Source: Acinetobacter gandensis
GTDB lineage: Bacteria; Pseudomonadota; Gammaproteobacteria; Pseudomonadales; Moraxellaceae
Assembly (NCBI RefSeq): GCF_001678755.1
Contig: NZ_LZDS01000027.1
Coordinates: 62,001 to 126,000, forward strand
Reading direction: 5' to 3'
Length of the DNA: 64,000 nt
Both the position numbers and the translations under genes were made by a program. The notes under the pieces were generated by a model that worked only from the letters and a program-made list of their open reading frames with translations, was not told the origin of the DNA and ran no database searches. Below, in pieces: positions 25,653-36,609 of the stretch (its first letter is position 1; each line of letters begins with the position of its first letter).

Positions 25653-26396
25653 TTATATCCTGTTTAATCGACTGGCACGCTGACGACGAGCTTCTTCTTC
25701 ATCAATCATACGCACCTGTTGTACTACAAACTCAATGTGTCCACAGACTGCTCTACGTGCAGCTTCAGGATCACGACGTTCAATTGCATTCATGACTTGA
25801 AAATGCTGATCATGCAATTGATCAAATCGGTGTGCTTCGCTATAAACTTTTCGACGACCTAAAACGACATTAAATTGCAACAGATCAAATAGACCACGCA
25901 TCATCTGAATCAACACTAAATTATGTGATGCTTCAGCAATCGCCAAATGAAATTTGGCATCTGCACGCGCTGCTTCATCGTCATTGCCTAAAGCCTGAAA
26001 ATGATTGATCTGATCATAATAATGTCGGATATGTGCCAAGTCCTCTGCTGTAGCACGTTGTGCCGCATACCATGCAGTACCACCTTCCAAAATAATGCGC
26101 GCCTCTTGCACATCAAACCGGTAGGCAGGGTCTTCACTAATCAAACTGCTGATGGGCTGCACAATTTGATAACTCGACCAAGTCGCTGGTAATTGCTTTA
26201 AAAAAGTCCCCGCACCGACTTTACTGACCAACACGCCCATGCTGGTCAATTGAGAAATCGCTTCGCGTAAAGAAGTGCGTGAGACGCCAAGTTGTTCACA
26301 CAGTTTCCGTTCTGCAGGCAGACGATCTCCAACTTGCATATTGCTTTCTTCAATCAATACGCGAAGACTTTGAACAGTTTTATCAGAGACTTTCAT
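25653..26396 (-). CDS. lldR: GntR/FadR-family lactate regulator LldR
   Basis: 247-residue transcription factor. It has an N-terminal winged helix-turn-helix ([25 protein letters not shown], residues about 22–46) and a C-terminal FCD ligand-binding domain (residues 90–235) with the metal-binding Asp/His residues in [14 protein letters not shown]. In E. coli LldR controls lldPRD in response to L-lactate. AAGGA precedes the ATG. Its likely operators are the TTGGT-N3-ACCAA-type repeats upstream of lldP. Confidence 0.93.
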   Translation of the reverse strand: MKVSDKTVQSLRVLIEESNMQVGDRLPAERKLCEQLGVSRTSLREAISQLTSMGVLVSKVGAGTFLKQLPATWSSYQIVQPISSLISEDPAYRFDVQEARIILEGGTAWYAAQRATAEDLAHIRHYYDQINHFQALGNDDEAARADAKFHLAIAEASHNLVLIQMMRGLFDLLQFNVVLGRRKVYSEAHRFDQLHDQHFQVMNAIERRDPEAARRAVCGHIEFVVQQVRMIDEEEARRQRASRLNRI

Positions 26397-26428
26397 CTGC
26401 TTTCCTTAACGTTGTTACACAATGCGTG

Positions 26429-28090
26429 TTATGGAATCATCCAAGGGAACACATAAGCTTGTAGGGTGATTAAAATCCCCATCATGATTGTGAACGTTAT
26501 ACTGTGTTTTACGGTAAAACGGAATAAATCAGACTCTTTACCTACCAAGCCAACTGCCGCACATGCAATTGCAATGGACTGGGGTGAAATCATTTTTCCT
26601 GTCACACCACCACTGGTATTGGCAGCAACGAGTAATACTTCTGGTACACCGATTTGCTGTGCAGTGGTTGCCTGTAATGCAGCAAATAGCGCATTGGCTG
26701 ACGTATCTGAACCCGTAAGGAAGACACCAAGCCATCCTAAAAATGGTGAGAAGAAGGTAAAGGCTTGACCTGTATGTGCAAGTGCTAATGCCAATGTTGC
26801 TGACATCCCTGAATAATTGGCGATAAATGCAAAAGCCAAGACCATCCCAATTGAATAAATTGGAATTTTTAATTCATTAATGGTTTCACCAAAGGTCACA
26901 ATCGCGTCTTTCGGCTTCATTTTTAAGAAAATAATGGTAATGATCGCAGCGATAACAATTGCTGTACCTGTTGCCGAAAACCAATCAAATTTATAGATAG
27001 CATCGTAGTCCTTCATTTCAGGTACGACTGGCGGCATCTTTTGAACCAATTGATGTAAAAATGGCACTTTGATCGAAATAACTAAATCATGTAAGGCACC
27101 GTCTTTAGTAAATAAATCTTTAAACGGTTTAATACTCCAGATCGTGACCATCACCGTTAAGATCGCAAATGGCGACCACGCTTTTGCAATTTGACCCAAG
27201 CTATATTTTTGCTGTTTTTGTGCAGCAACATCTTCACTCATCGTCGCATCTTGATCTGCAAAGCGGAAAATATGTTTAGGCTGCCAATATTTAAATAAAA
27301 TCGTTAATGACACTAAAGAGGCAATCGCCGCGGTAATATCTGGTAATTCAGGACCGACAAAGTTCGAGGTTAGGTACTGTGCAATCGCAAAGCTACTCGC
27401 CCCAACTACAACCGCAGGCCAAGTTTCCTTCACACCGCGCCAGCCATCCATAATCGCCATAATCCAAAACAGTACAATCGGCACCATAAATGGCAGCTGT
27501 CGACCAACCATCTGACTGATTTCCATCGTATCAACACCAGACACTTGTCCAGCAACGATAATTGGAATACCCATCGCACCGAAAGCTACTGGCGCTGTAT
27601 TTACGATCAGACAAAGACCTGCCGCATATAAAGGCTTAAAGCCTAAACCTACCAATAGTGCTGCAGTAATCGCCACAGGGGCACCAAAGCCCGCCGCACC
27701 TTCTAGGAAAGTACCGAAAGCAAAGCCAACTAACAGCATCTGTAATCGTTGATCTTCAGTAATGGAAAGAATCGAAGAACGGATAATGTCAAACTGCCCT
27801 GTTTTGACAGAAATTTTATACAGGAACACCGCACCAATAATGATCCATGCAATCGGCCATAAACCGTAGAAGAAACCGTAGACCATCGAAGCCAATGCCA
27901 TGAGCGCAGGCATGTCATAGGCAAATAAAGACACCAAAAGTGCCAGTACAACGGTGATCGTACCTGCCACACTGCCTTTTAAACGAAATACAGCAAGCGC
28001 CAAGAAAAAAAAGATAATCGGAATGAGCGCAATTAAACTTGATATCCATATATTCCCCATTGGGTCATATATTTGCTGCCATTGAAGCAT
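26429..28090 (-). CDS. lldP: L-lactate permease LldP
   Basis: Polytopic inner-membrane lactate/proton symporter of the LctP family; 553 residues from the ATG at 28090. That start is preferred over the ATG at 28096 because AAGGAG then stands 6 bases away, and the N-terminus ([15 protein letters not shown]) matches the family start. Many membrane segments are visible, with the motif [19 protein letters not shown]. It is first in the operon, followed after 33 bases by lldR. The upstream region has three operator-like repeats. Confidence 0.96.
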   Translation of the reverse strand: MLQWQQIYDPMGNIWISSLIALIPIIFFFLALAVFRLKGSVAGTITVVLALLVSLFAYDMPALMALASMVYGFFYGLWPIAWIIIGAVFLYKISVKTGQFDIIRSSILSITEDQRLQMLLVGFAFGTFLEGAAGFGAPVAITAALLVGLGFKPLYAAGLCLIVNTAPVAFGAMGIPIIVAGQVSGVDTMEISQMVGRQLPFMVPIVLFWIMAIMDGWRGVKETWPAVVVGASSFAIAQYLTSNFVGPELPDITAAIASLVSLTILFKYWQPKHIFRFADQDATMSEDVAAQKQQKYSLGQIAKAWSPFAILTVMVTIWSIKPFKDLFTKDGALHDLVISIKVPFLHQLVQKMPPVVPEMKDYDAIYKFDWFSATGTAIVIAAIITIIFLKMKPKDAIVTFGETINELKIPIYSIGMVLAFAFIANYSGMSATLALALAHTGQAFTFFSPFLGWLGVFLTGSDTSANALFAALQATTAQQIGVPEVLLVAANTSGGVTGKMISPQSIAIACAAVGLVGKESDLFRFTVKHSITFTIMMGILITLQAYVFPWMIP

Positions 28091-28155
28091 TGTCATCTCC
28101 TTGAAATGCTTACTAAGATTTAATTATTGAGCAATATCAGCATGTGGTCTTTTCA

Positions 28156-28172
28156 TATTGGTATTACCAATA
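28156..28172. promoter_or_regulatory. LldR operator candidate 1
   Basis: TATTGGTA-T-TACCAATA is a perfect 8-bp-arm inverted repeat centred about 70 bases upstream of the lldP start. TGGT…ACCA is the core of GntR/FadR-type operators. Confidence 0.7.
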
Positions 28173-28263
28173 TAAATATTAAAGACATAAAAACTCATAC
28201 TATTGCTGAAATACTCCGCAATTTTTAATTATTTCAACTCAACCATTCAAGCTTTTCTTATTT

Positions 28264-28276
28264 TTGGTATGACCAA
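28264..28276. promoter_or_regulatory. LldR operator candidate 2
   Basis: TTGGT-ATG-ACCAA repeats the core of candidate 1 about 108 bases further upstream. Two spaced operators suggest looping or cooperative repression. Confidence 0.6.
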
Positions 28277-28455
28277 TATTCAATGCAAAAACATTATTTT
28301 CCAGTTTAAATTTTTAACAATCCTTTTTTAAATATATGTTTTATATTTATTATTTATGAATAAACTTTATAAAATATACTTTAGTCTAATAACCAAGCTT
28401 TGTTTGACTTCAGTCTCATTTCAACGAAAAGGATAAAAACCAAATCAACTCAATA

Positions 28456-28467
28456 TTGGTATGACCA
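28456..28467. promoter_or_regulatory. LldR operator candidate 3
   Basis: TTGGT-ATG-ACCA shares its 12 bases with candidate 2. It lies about 190 bases farther from lldP, on the argG side. Confidence 0.5.
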
Positions 28468-28618
28468 TTTATTTAAATCAAATAGATTTATTTATATTTG
28501 CATCCTATTCCATTCAGAAAACGCATTTTCCGCCCGCAAAAACTGGATGAAGTATTCACCAATAGATTTCAACGATCATTTTTTTCCACCTCATCGCTTG
28601 TATCTCATGATTTTTTAG

Positions 28619-30058
<1,440 letters not shown>

Positions 30059-30072
30059 GATTTGTTGAGTCA

Positions 30073-30102
30073 AAAAAAACCGCGCAATTTGCGCGGTTTT
30101 TT
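30073..30102. terminator. terminator after argG
   Basis: AAAAAACCGCGC / GCGCGGTTTTTT with an AATTT-type loop forms a strong stem. It can also serve the converging GGDEF gene. Confidence 0.9.
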
Positions 30103-30140
30103 ATATCCAAGCTTTATAAAAGCATCACTTAAACCTACCT

Positions 30141-31397
30141 TTAAGCGACATTGATTGCACGTATCGATTGGTAATAAATTTGATTCCGGCCTAATTGTTT
30201 CGCACGATACAACGCCTGATCGGCAATATTTAACAGTTCATCCTTCGTCATATTTTCAGCACGATATACCGTAATACCCAAACTAATAGTGACGTGATTT
30301 GAAACCTGTGATTTGGCATGTGGAATTTCTAAACGATCGATTGCTTTATAAATATTTGACGCTACCGCATAAGCACCATGCGCATCGGTTTCAGGCAGTA
30401 AAACCACAAACTCTTCACCACCATAACGTGCGACAAAATCCATATGTCGAATGGCATTTTTAATCGTTTTGGCAATCGTTGAAATGACCTCATCACCCTT
30501 CTGATGCCCATAGAAATCATTATAATTTTTAAAGTGGTCAACATCGATGAACAGCACAGCAAGTGCTGTATTGTTTTGTTTAGATTGCTCATAAAAAGTA
30601 TCAAGCATTTCATCTAATGTGCGGCGATTGGATATTTTAGTTAGTTCGTCATGCTGACTAAGATGCAATAGCTCAGTGGTATGGATACGATGTATTTTCT
30701 CACTGATATCTGCACGTAACATATTTAAATAAATCATGCGTTCACGTGCGCAGAGCATTTTACTAACAGCAAAGCCCATCACACAGCTACCCATCAATAC
30801 ACGACCCATAACCATTGCATCAAATTGTACATACATTGAAAACAGCATCAGCATTGTAATCACTGCTGCCAACATGCCAACCATTAGCATGTGTATAGGT
30901 TTAACCCCTGTCAAAATATATCCCAAAATATAAATCATGCAGATGATCATCATCGCTTGATGCTTTAAGGCTTCGGTGTATACAGTCATGGTCAACCATG
31001 TCATCGATAGCACAGCCCAAAATACAATGAACATACTGGCATGGGCAAAATAAGCTTTGAGAATGTTATAACGCGAGAAGGCATAAAGCGTCAGCAAGCA
31101 CAGTGCGCCATTAACCAAACCCAATAAACATTTAATAAAGTCATGGCTAAAATGTTCTTTTTGAATAATCCAGTAATCCCCAGGAATAATCAGGACAGTG
31201 AGAACAAAATAAGTTAGTACACCCATCCAAAAGTATTGGCTGATGTTATGACGGGCGCGTTGTAAATTGAGCGACCAAAATTGTTGCTCGAGTTTTTTCG
31301 GAAAAATTTCACCGACACGACGCGTTTGCCGTGTAATCAGTTCTTCTATTTTTTCCTTATCGTATTGCAACTTTGCAAGGTTATACTTGTATTCCAT
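30141..31397 (-). CDS. membrane diguanylate cyclase (GGDEF)
   Basis: 418-residue protein from the ATG at 31397; a TTG two codons earlier is also possible. A short cytoplasmic N-terminus is followed by about six membrane segments (residues 50–225) and a C-terminal GGDEF domain with FIDVDHFKNYND and the active-site loop RYGGEEF. An RHMD motif five residues before GGEEF is the inhibitory I-site, so the product c-di-GMP should feed back on it. The membrane sensor type is not recognised. Confidence 0.9.
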   Translation of the reverse strand: MEYKYNLAKLQYDKEKIEELITRQTRRVGEIFPKKLEQQFWSLNLQRARHNISQYFWMGVLTYFVLTVLIIPGDYWIIQKEHFSHDFIKCLLGLVNGALCLLTLYAFSRYNILKAYFAHASMFIVFWAVLSMTWLTMTVYTEALKHQAMMIICMIYILGYILTGVKPIHMLMVGMLAAVITMLMLFSMYVQFDAMVMGRVLMGSCVMGFAVSKMLCARERMIYLNMLRADISEKIHRIHTTELLHLSQHDELTKISNRRTLDEMLDTFYEQSKQNNTALAVLFIDVDHFKNYNDFYGHQKGDEVISTIAKTIKNAIRHMDFVARYGGEEFVVLLPETDAHGAYAVASNIYKAIDRLEIPHAKSQVSNHVTISLGITVYRAENMTKDELLNIADQALYRAKQLGRNQIYYQSIRAINVA

Positions 31398-31550
31398 TTC
31401 CAAGCATTTATCTAATTCTTTTAGTGATTTAAAAATACCACAGTTTTCAAAATTTATTTATACCCACAATACCATTTGTCCTGAATTCTCGTTACCATTT
31501 TCACATTATATGCATTATCATTTGTATTATTTCAAAGTTCCGGGATCGCT

Positions 31551-32585
31551 GTGAATACGATTACTCTTCTTCAGCCAGATGATTGGCATGCACATTTACG
31601 TGATGGTTTAGCACTTGAGCGCACAGTTCCCGATTTAGCAAAACAATTCTCTCGTGCGATCTGCATGCCAAATACTGTTCCACCGGTTAAAACAGTGGAA
31701 GAAGCGAATGCCTATCGTGAACGTATCATGGCTCATGTACCTGAAGGCGTACACTTTGACCCACGCATGGTGTTGTATTTCACTGACAATACATCTCCAA
31801 GTGAAGTGAAAAAAATTAAAGAATCTGCACACGTCAATGCCATTAAACTTTACCCTGCGGGTGCAACCACAAACTCAGACAGTGGTGTCAGCGACATCAG
31901 TAAGGTCTATGCTGTGATTGAGCAACTAGAAGAACATCAAGTTCCTCTGCTTCTTCATGGTGAAGTGACACATAATCATGTGGATATTTTTGACCGTGAA
32001 AAACGCTTCTTAGATGAAGTGTTATCTCCACTGCTTAAACAATTTCCAAAATTAAAATTGGTGCTTGAACACATCACCACAAGTGAAGCTGCGCATTTTG
32101 TTCTAGAACAAGACCGTAACGTTGCTGCCACTATTACCCCGCAACATTTATTGTTTAACCGTAATGATATGTTAGTCGGTGGCATCAAGCCGCATTTCTA
32201 CTGCTTACCAATTTTAAAGCGTCAAACACATCAGCAAACCTTACTTGAAGTAGCAACCAGTGCAAATCCTAAGTTTTTCTTAGGTACAGATAGCGCGCCG
32301 CACTCAAAAGATGCTAAAGAAAATGCATGTGGCTGTGCAGGATGTTATAGTGCACCTACAGCAATTGAGCTCTACGCTCAAGCATTTGATCAAGTCGGTA
32401 AAATCGACCGCTTAGAAGGTTTTGCAAGTCACTTTGGCGCAGACTTCTACGGACTCCCTCGTAATACCAATACCATTACCTTGGTAAAAGAAGATCAAGT
32501 GATCCCTGAAAGTTTAGACTATTTGGATGGCGAAAAAATTATTCCGTTATATGCGGGTAAGACCATTCAATGGAGAAAAGTGTGA
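31551..32585 (+). CDS. pyrC: dihydroorotase PyrC
   Basis: Zinc amidohydrolase that cyclises N-carbamoyl-aspartate to dihydroorotate in pyrimidine synthesis. The 344-residue product has the metal motif [10 protein letters not shown] near residue 11 and the carbamylated lysine in [25 protein letters not shown] and the catalytic Asp in LGTDSAPH follow. It is read from a GTG at 31551. Its stop overlaps the preferred rnt start by four bases, so the two are probably coupled. Confidence 0.96.
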   Translation: MNTITLLQPDDWHAHLRDGLALERTVPDLAKQFSRAICMPNTVPPVKTVEEANAYRERIMAHVPEGVHFDPRMVLYFTDNTSPSEVKKIKESAHVNAIKLYPAGATTNSDSGVSDISKVYAVIEQLEEHQVPLLLHGEVTHNHVDIFDREKRFLDEVLSPLLKQFPKLKLVLEHITTSEAAHFVLEQDRNVAATITPQHLLFNRNDMLVGGIKPHFYCLPILKRQTHQQTLLEVATSANPKFFLGTDSAPHSKDAKENACGCAGCYSAPTAIELYAQAFDQVGKIDRLEGFASHFGADFYGLPRNTNTITLVKEDQVIPESLDYLDGEKIIPLYAGKTIQWRKV

Positions 32586-33229
32586 CAGATGAAACTCGAC
32601 CAGTAGTTGGTCAACGTTTCCGTGGTTTTTTACCTGTTGTTGTCGATGTCGAGACAGCAGGTTTTAACTCACAGACCGATGCCTTACTGGAAATTGCAGC
32701 CATTCCAATTGTGTATGATGCAGAAGGGAAATTTGTGCCAGGTGAAGCTCACCATGCGCATATTAATCCGTTTGAAGGTGCGAATCTTGACCGTAGATCT
32801 TTAGATTTTATTGGTGTTGATCCATTTAACCCAATGCGTATGGCGATGGCAGAGGATGAGAAATCTGCGTTAAAGCGTATTTTTAAATCTGTAAATGAAG
32901 TACGTCGTCAACAAAACTGCACACATGCGGTATTAGTCGGTCATAACGCGCATTTTGACTTAGGTTTTGTACAAGCAGCAATTGCCCGTACCGGTACAAA
33001 AAATCAAAACCCTTTTCACAGTTTTTCCGTATTTGATACCGTAACTTTAAGTGCGGTGATGTTTGGTCAAACTGTACTTGCTAAATCGTGTATTCAAGCT
33101 GGAATTGAGTTTGATGGTAAAGAGGCTCACTCTGCCTTGTACGACACTCAAAAGACTGCTGAACTGTTCTGCTATATTTTGAACAAACTCGGCCCTCACC
33201 TACTTGACACTCTGGTGGCGGATCAATAA
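32582..33229 (+). CDS. rnt: ribonuclease T
   Basis: DEDDh 3'-to-5' exoribonuclease that trims tRNA and other stable RNA ends. The GTG start at 32582 gives 215 residues, the length of E. coli RNase T. It has GGAG 6 bases upstream and overlaps the pyrC stop as GTGA; the in-frame ATG at 32570 has a poorer site. Catalytic motifs are intact: [22 protein letters not shown], and the last His and Asp in [18 protein letters not shown] tRNA-Glu gene, a natural substrate type, follows directly. Confidence 0.95.
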   Translation: MTDETRPVVGQRFRGFLPVVVDVETAGFNSQTDALLEIAAIPIVYDAEGKFVPGEAHHAHINPFEGANLDRRSLDFIGVDPFNPMRMAMAEDEKSALKRIFKSVNEVRRQQNCTHAVLVGHNAHFDLGFVQAAIARTGTKNQNPFHSFSVFDTVTLSAVMFGQTVLAKSCIQAGIEFDGKEAHSALYDTQKTAELFCYILNKLGPHLLDTLVADQ

Positions 33230-33249
33230 GATACCGCCATCTTCTAAAC

Positions 33250-33325
33250 GTCCCTATCGTCTAGAGGCCTAGGACATCGCCCTTTCACGGCGGTAACCGG
33301 GGTTCGAATCCCCGTAGGGACGCCA
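33250..33325 (+). tRNA. tRNA-Glu(UUC), copy 1
   Basis: 76 nucleotides with pairing GTCCCTA / TAGGGAC, encoded GCCA end, TTCGAATC T-loop and anticodon loop CTTTCAC (anticodon TTC). It starts 20 bases after the rnt stop. The sequence is identical to four further copies to the right. Confidence 0.97.
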
Positions 33326-33484
33326 ATACTTCTTATCAAGCTCTTTCTTTTTTCTAATATTCATAACGAATGAATATTCTTAAATTACCTCTATTTCTAT
33401 CTTAATTCTCATTGATTGAATTTCTGTGTATTAAAAAAACATTTATTGCAAATAATTCTCATTTCTATTGATTATTCTTGTAAA

Positions 33485-33503
33485 GTTAATGATAATCGCT
33501 ATC
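33485..33503 (+). promoter_or_regulatory. Fur box upstream of the TonB receptor
   Basis: GTTAATGATAATCGCTATC agrees closely with the 19-base Fur consensus, with mismatches near the ends of the palindrome. It lies about 30 bases before the receptor start, overlapping the expected promoter. A weaker similar patch (AATAATTCTCATT) lies further upstream. Confidence 0.7.
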
Positions 33504-33531
33504 GTTTTTATCTGCATAATTGTTGACAGCC

Positions 33532-36051
33532 ATGCGCTTTGCCTATTCTCCCCTTAATATCGCAATTTTGACTGCTTTAGCATCTCAAACGTATGCAAAT
33601 GAAAGCCAGATCACCGAAGAAATCAAAACCAATACGGTGTCGATGACACCTATTGAGGTTGAAGTTAAAGCCAAACAAGAAGTTGGTAAAACTGTTTATA
33701 GCAAAGAAGATTTAGAAAAAACGCCGAATAGCTCTAAAAACATCACTGACTTTTTAAAAGTTAATCCGAATGTACAGTTTAGCCAAAGCCAAAATGCTTC
33801 TGGATCTCAAGCAGAACTTAAACCAGCAGAAATTTCAATTAATGGTGCACAGACCTTTCAAAACAATTTTATAGTCAATGGTGTTTCTAATAACTTATTG
33901 ATTAATCCGACAGATTCTGAATCCAATACAATGCACAGCTTTGGTACTGGCTCACAAGCTATGGCTGTCAACACAGATCTACTATGTTCGCTTGAAGTCT
34001 TAGATAGCAATGTTTCTGCTGCTTATGGTCAGTTTACAGGTGGTGTAATTAATGCAAAAACATGTGCACCTAACACTGAAATTGGTAAAATTCATGGTTC
34101 GATTACATATGACTATACTGAAAGTGATTGGGCTAGATATAATATTATTAGCCAAAAAGAACAAGATTTATTTGAAGAACCGAGTGAAGCCAATCAAAAA
34201 GAATATACAAAACAAGGCCTAAGCACAAATATCTACGGAAAGCTTTCAGAACAATGGGGCTTTAATAGTTATGCATCAAAAAGAACCTCAGTTATACCTG
34301 TTTTAAGTGGTTTCGATAGCCCTAAAAAAATTGATCAGGAACGAAAAAACATTAATCTTGGAACAACTTTGTTCTACTCACCTTCAGAAACAACTAAAGC
34401 TAAATTTGGCTTCGATTATGGGATCTTAGATAGTCTCAATTATGCAGATAGTCGCCGAAATTCAGAAAGTACACTTGAAACCGAGACCGTAACCTTATTT
34501 TCTGAACTCGAACACCGGTTTGGCCCAGCAACACTCACTCATAAACTCAATTTCCAGAACTCTGATAGTAACCGCCAATCGGATAAAAATTACGGCTTGA
34601 TCTGGCATTTTGCCGAAGGCAGTAAAGATTGGACAGACTCAAAAACTGTTTCAGAGGGGACTATGCTAGGACAATTAGAGCAAAATCAGACGGCCTTAAG
34701 TTATGATGCCCAAGCTGCTTTCGATTTATTTAAAATAGGACAAACACAACACAATATCCTCGCTGGCGTTGGTTACAGCCATGCAGAAGTTGATTGGAGG
34801 CGTGCTTCAGATGTATTAATCACTAATAGTAATTCAACAAATCTTAAAAATTTAGGTAATTATACTTGCCTACCAGATGACTTATTATGTGACACCAATA
34901 CAACTATACAAGGTTGGACAGGACAATATTTTGCATTAGCATCAATTTATAAAGCTGGTCAATTTTCGGCGCAACAAGACCGTTTCAATGCATTTATTGA
35001 AGACAATATTCAGTGGTCAGATCACTTTTCAACACGTTTCGGTATTCGGGCAGACTATGATTCTTTAAGCTCTAATTTTAACATTGCCCCGCGTAGTTCA
35101 ATGTCTTACAAACCTTTTCAAGATGACAGACTGCACATTTTAGCTGGATGGAACCGATACTATGGACAGCAAACTTTAGGTACAGAACTTAATGATGCAA
35201 TGGGAGAGTTATTGTATAAGGCAACACGTCCAAACCCTGAAACTGATTGGGTTGAATCTATGTCTAGTTCTTCAACTTCTACACGCCGCTCAGAACTTAA
35301 GACACCATTTAGTGATGAAACAGTTTTTGGGATTAATAGCCAGATTAAAAATTGGGATTTAGATCTAAAATGGGTTAATCGTAAGTATCAAGATGAAATA
35401 TCCCGCAACCGTACAGACATTCCTCAAGATGGGTTCAATTTTTCTTACGAATATGCCAATGATGGACATGGTGAAGCAGACATCTATTCTTTGACACTAA
35501 AAAACCGAGAGCCATTCAATATTGCAGGTACGCAGCATTTATTTGCATTAGGTTTTGACTATAGTGAAATATTCCGTAGCTATATTGACTATACATCTGA
35601 ATATAAAGATGCCGAACAAGACCGCTTAATTTCTTATGATGGTAAAATAATTCAATGGGCCGACCGTCCTGCGCAAAATTTTAATCAACCTTGGACTGCT
35701 CGCATTAACTGGGACATTGCTTTTGATTCAGCCCCAATAAAACTATCAAACTATTTTAGTTACAAAGATAGTTATGACGACATGATTTCAAATGGAAAGA
35801 TTGACTATAACGGTTCAAAAATCGACTCTTATATTGCTTCTGAAATTAAACCTAAGTTTACTTGGGATATGCGAACAACTTATGACATAAATTTAGGTAA
35901 AGATTTAAAAGCAATTTTTGGTCTCACTATTAATAATGTAACGAATCGCATTAATACCTATGTAACTGGAGCAACAAGTACTTCAAGTACGCCTCGAGTT
36001 ATGACTGAAATTGGGCGACAATTCATTGCTGATGTAACGTTCAAATTCTAA
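33532..36051 (+). CDS. TonB-dependent outer-membrane receptor, iron-related
   Basis: 839 residues from the ATG at 33532; a TTG at 33520 is an unlikely alternative. A short signal peptide ends near SQTYA. A TonB-box-like region follows, then a plug domain (residues about 50–190, with ITDFLKVNPNVQF and VSAAYGQFTGGVINAKT), then a long beta-barrel ending in FKF with terminal Phe, typical of Bam substrates. Receptors of this class import siderophores or other large substrates with TonB energy. The Fur box in front argues for an iron or siderophore ligand. The exact ligand is not recognisable. Confidence 0.88.
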   Translation: MRFAYSPLNIAILTALASQTYANESQITEEIKTNTVSMTPIEVEVKAKQEVGKTVYSKEDLEKTPNSSKNITDFLKVNPNVQFSQSQNASGSQAELKPAEISINGAQTFQNNFIVNGVSNNLLINPTDSESNTMHSFGTGSQAMAVNTDLLCSLEVLDSNVSAAYGQFTGGVINAKTCAPNTEIGKIHGSITYDYTESDWARYNIISQKEQDLFEEPSEANQKEYTKQGLSTNIYGKLSEQWGFNSYASKRTSVIPVLSGFDSPKKIDQERKNINLGTTLFYSPSETTKAKFGFDYGILDSLNYADSRRNSESTLETETVTLFSELEHRFGPATLTHKLNFQNSDSNRQSDKNYGLIWHFAEGSKDWTDSKTVSEGTMLGQLEQNQTALSYDAQAAFDLFKIGQTQHNILAGVGYSHAEVDWRRASDVLITNSNSTNLKNLGNYTCLPDDLLCDTNTTIQGWTGQYFALASIYKAGQFSAQQDRFNAFIEDNIQWSDHFSTRFGIRADYDSLSSNFNIAPRSSMSYKPFQDDRLHILAGWNRYYGQQTLGTELNDAMGELLYKATRPNPETDWVESMSSSSTSTRRSELKTPFSDETVFGINSQIKNWDLDLKWVNRKYQDEISRNRTDIPQDGFNFSYEYANDGHGEADIYSLTLKNREPFNIAGTQHLFALGFDYSEIFRSYIDYTSEYKDAEQDRLISYDGKIIQWADRPAQNFNQPWTARINWDIAFDSAPIKLSNYFSYKDSYDDMISNGKIDYNGSKIDSYIASEIKPKFTWDMRTTYDINLGKDLKAIFGLTINNVTNRINTYVTGATSTSSTPRVMTEIGRQFIADVTFKF

Positions 36052-36244
36052 AGTAATCAAAGAGCTCTAAGGTGCTATTTTTATTTATGAAATAAGCTCT
36101 ATATAAATTTAAATAACAGTATCCTGATATTTACCAACTCATACTTTCAAAACTTGAACAGGAAAACCTAAAACTTTAATTACTTTCAGTCTGACTCGTT
36201 TTGTTTATAATGAAGCAATACGTTTTTCAATGTTAGTTAACCTC

Positions 36245-36397
36245 ATGCTTAAAAAGTTGCTCTTGGTTTTAGCCATTTTATTTCCATCTGCACTGTATAT
36301 TTATATTGTCAGTCGTGATAATACCCCTGCTCCAGCTACGGAACATGCTGAACCGAAAGCCGCTTCTGAATCACAGTTTCAGACACCCGATCACTAA
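36245..36397 (+). CDS. hypothetical 50-aa single-pass membrane peptide
   Basis: A short frame begins MLKKLLLVLAILFPSALYIYIVSR: basic start plus one hydrophobic segment, then a 26-residue polar Pro/Ala/Glu tail ending FQTPDH. No clear ribosome site is seen. The 3' half of the gene is exactly duplicated downstream as part of an 86-bp tandem repeat. It could be a small exported or membrane protein; evidence is limited. Confidence 0.45.
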   Translation: MLKKLLLVLAILFPSALYIYIVSRDNTPAPATEHAEPKAASESQFQTPDH

Positions 36398-36486
36398 GTA
36401 GTGATAATACCCCTGCTCCAGCTACGGAACATGCTGAACCGAAAGCCGCTTCTGAATCACAGTTTCAGACACCCGATCACTAAGTA
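36315..36486 (+). repeat. 86-bp perfect tandem duplication
   Basis: Bases 36315–36400 and 36401–36486 are identical. Each copy begins GTGATAATACCCCTGCTC and ends CACTAAGTA. The repeat covers the 3' half of the small membrane-peptide gene plus half of its downstream hairpin. GTGAT recurs immediately after copy 2, so slippage between short GTGAT repeats explains it. Confidence 0.95.
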
Positions 36487-36494
36487 GTGATCGG
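36473..36494 (+). terminator. hairpin after the tandem duplication
   Basis: CCGATCACTA / TAGTGATCGG with a 2-base loop, then CTTTAAAT. The left arm belongs to repeat copy 2. The full hairpin exists only once, so it probably was the original terminator of the small gene. Confidence 0.5.
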
Positions 36495-36609
36495 CTTTAA
36501 ATATCAAGATTTTAGATTAATATTCTCACATTATAAGAAAAATACGATTTATCTCATATTTCATTCCAATCAATCATAAAATACATCTTTCTAAACACTT
36601 ATTTTCACT

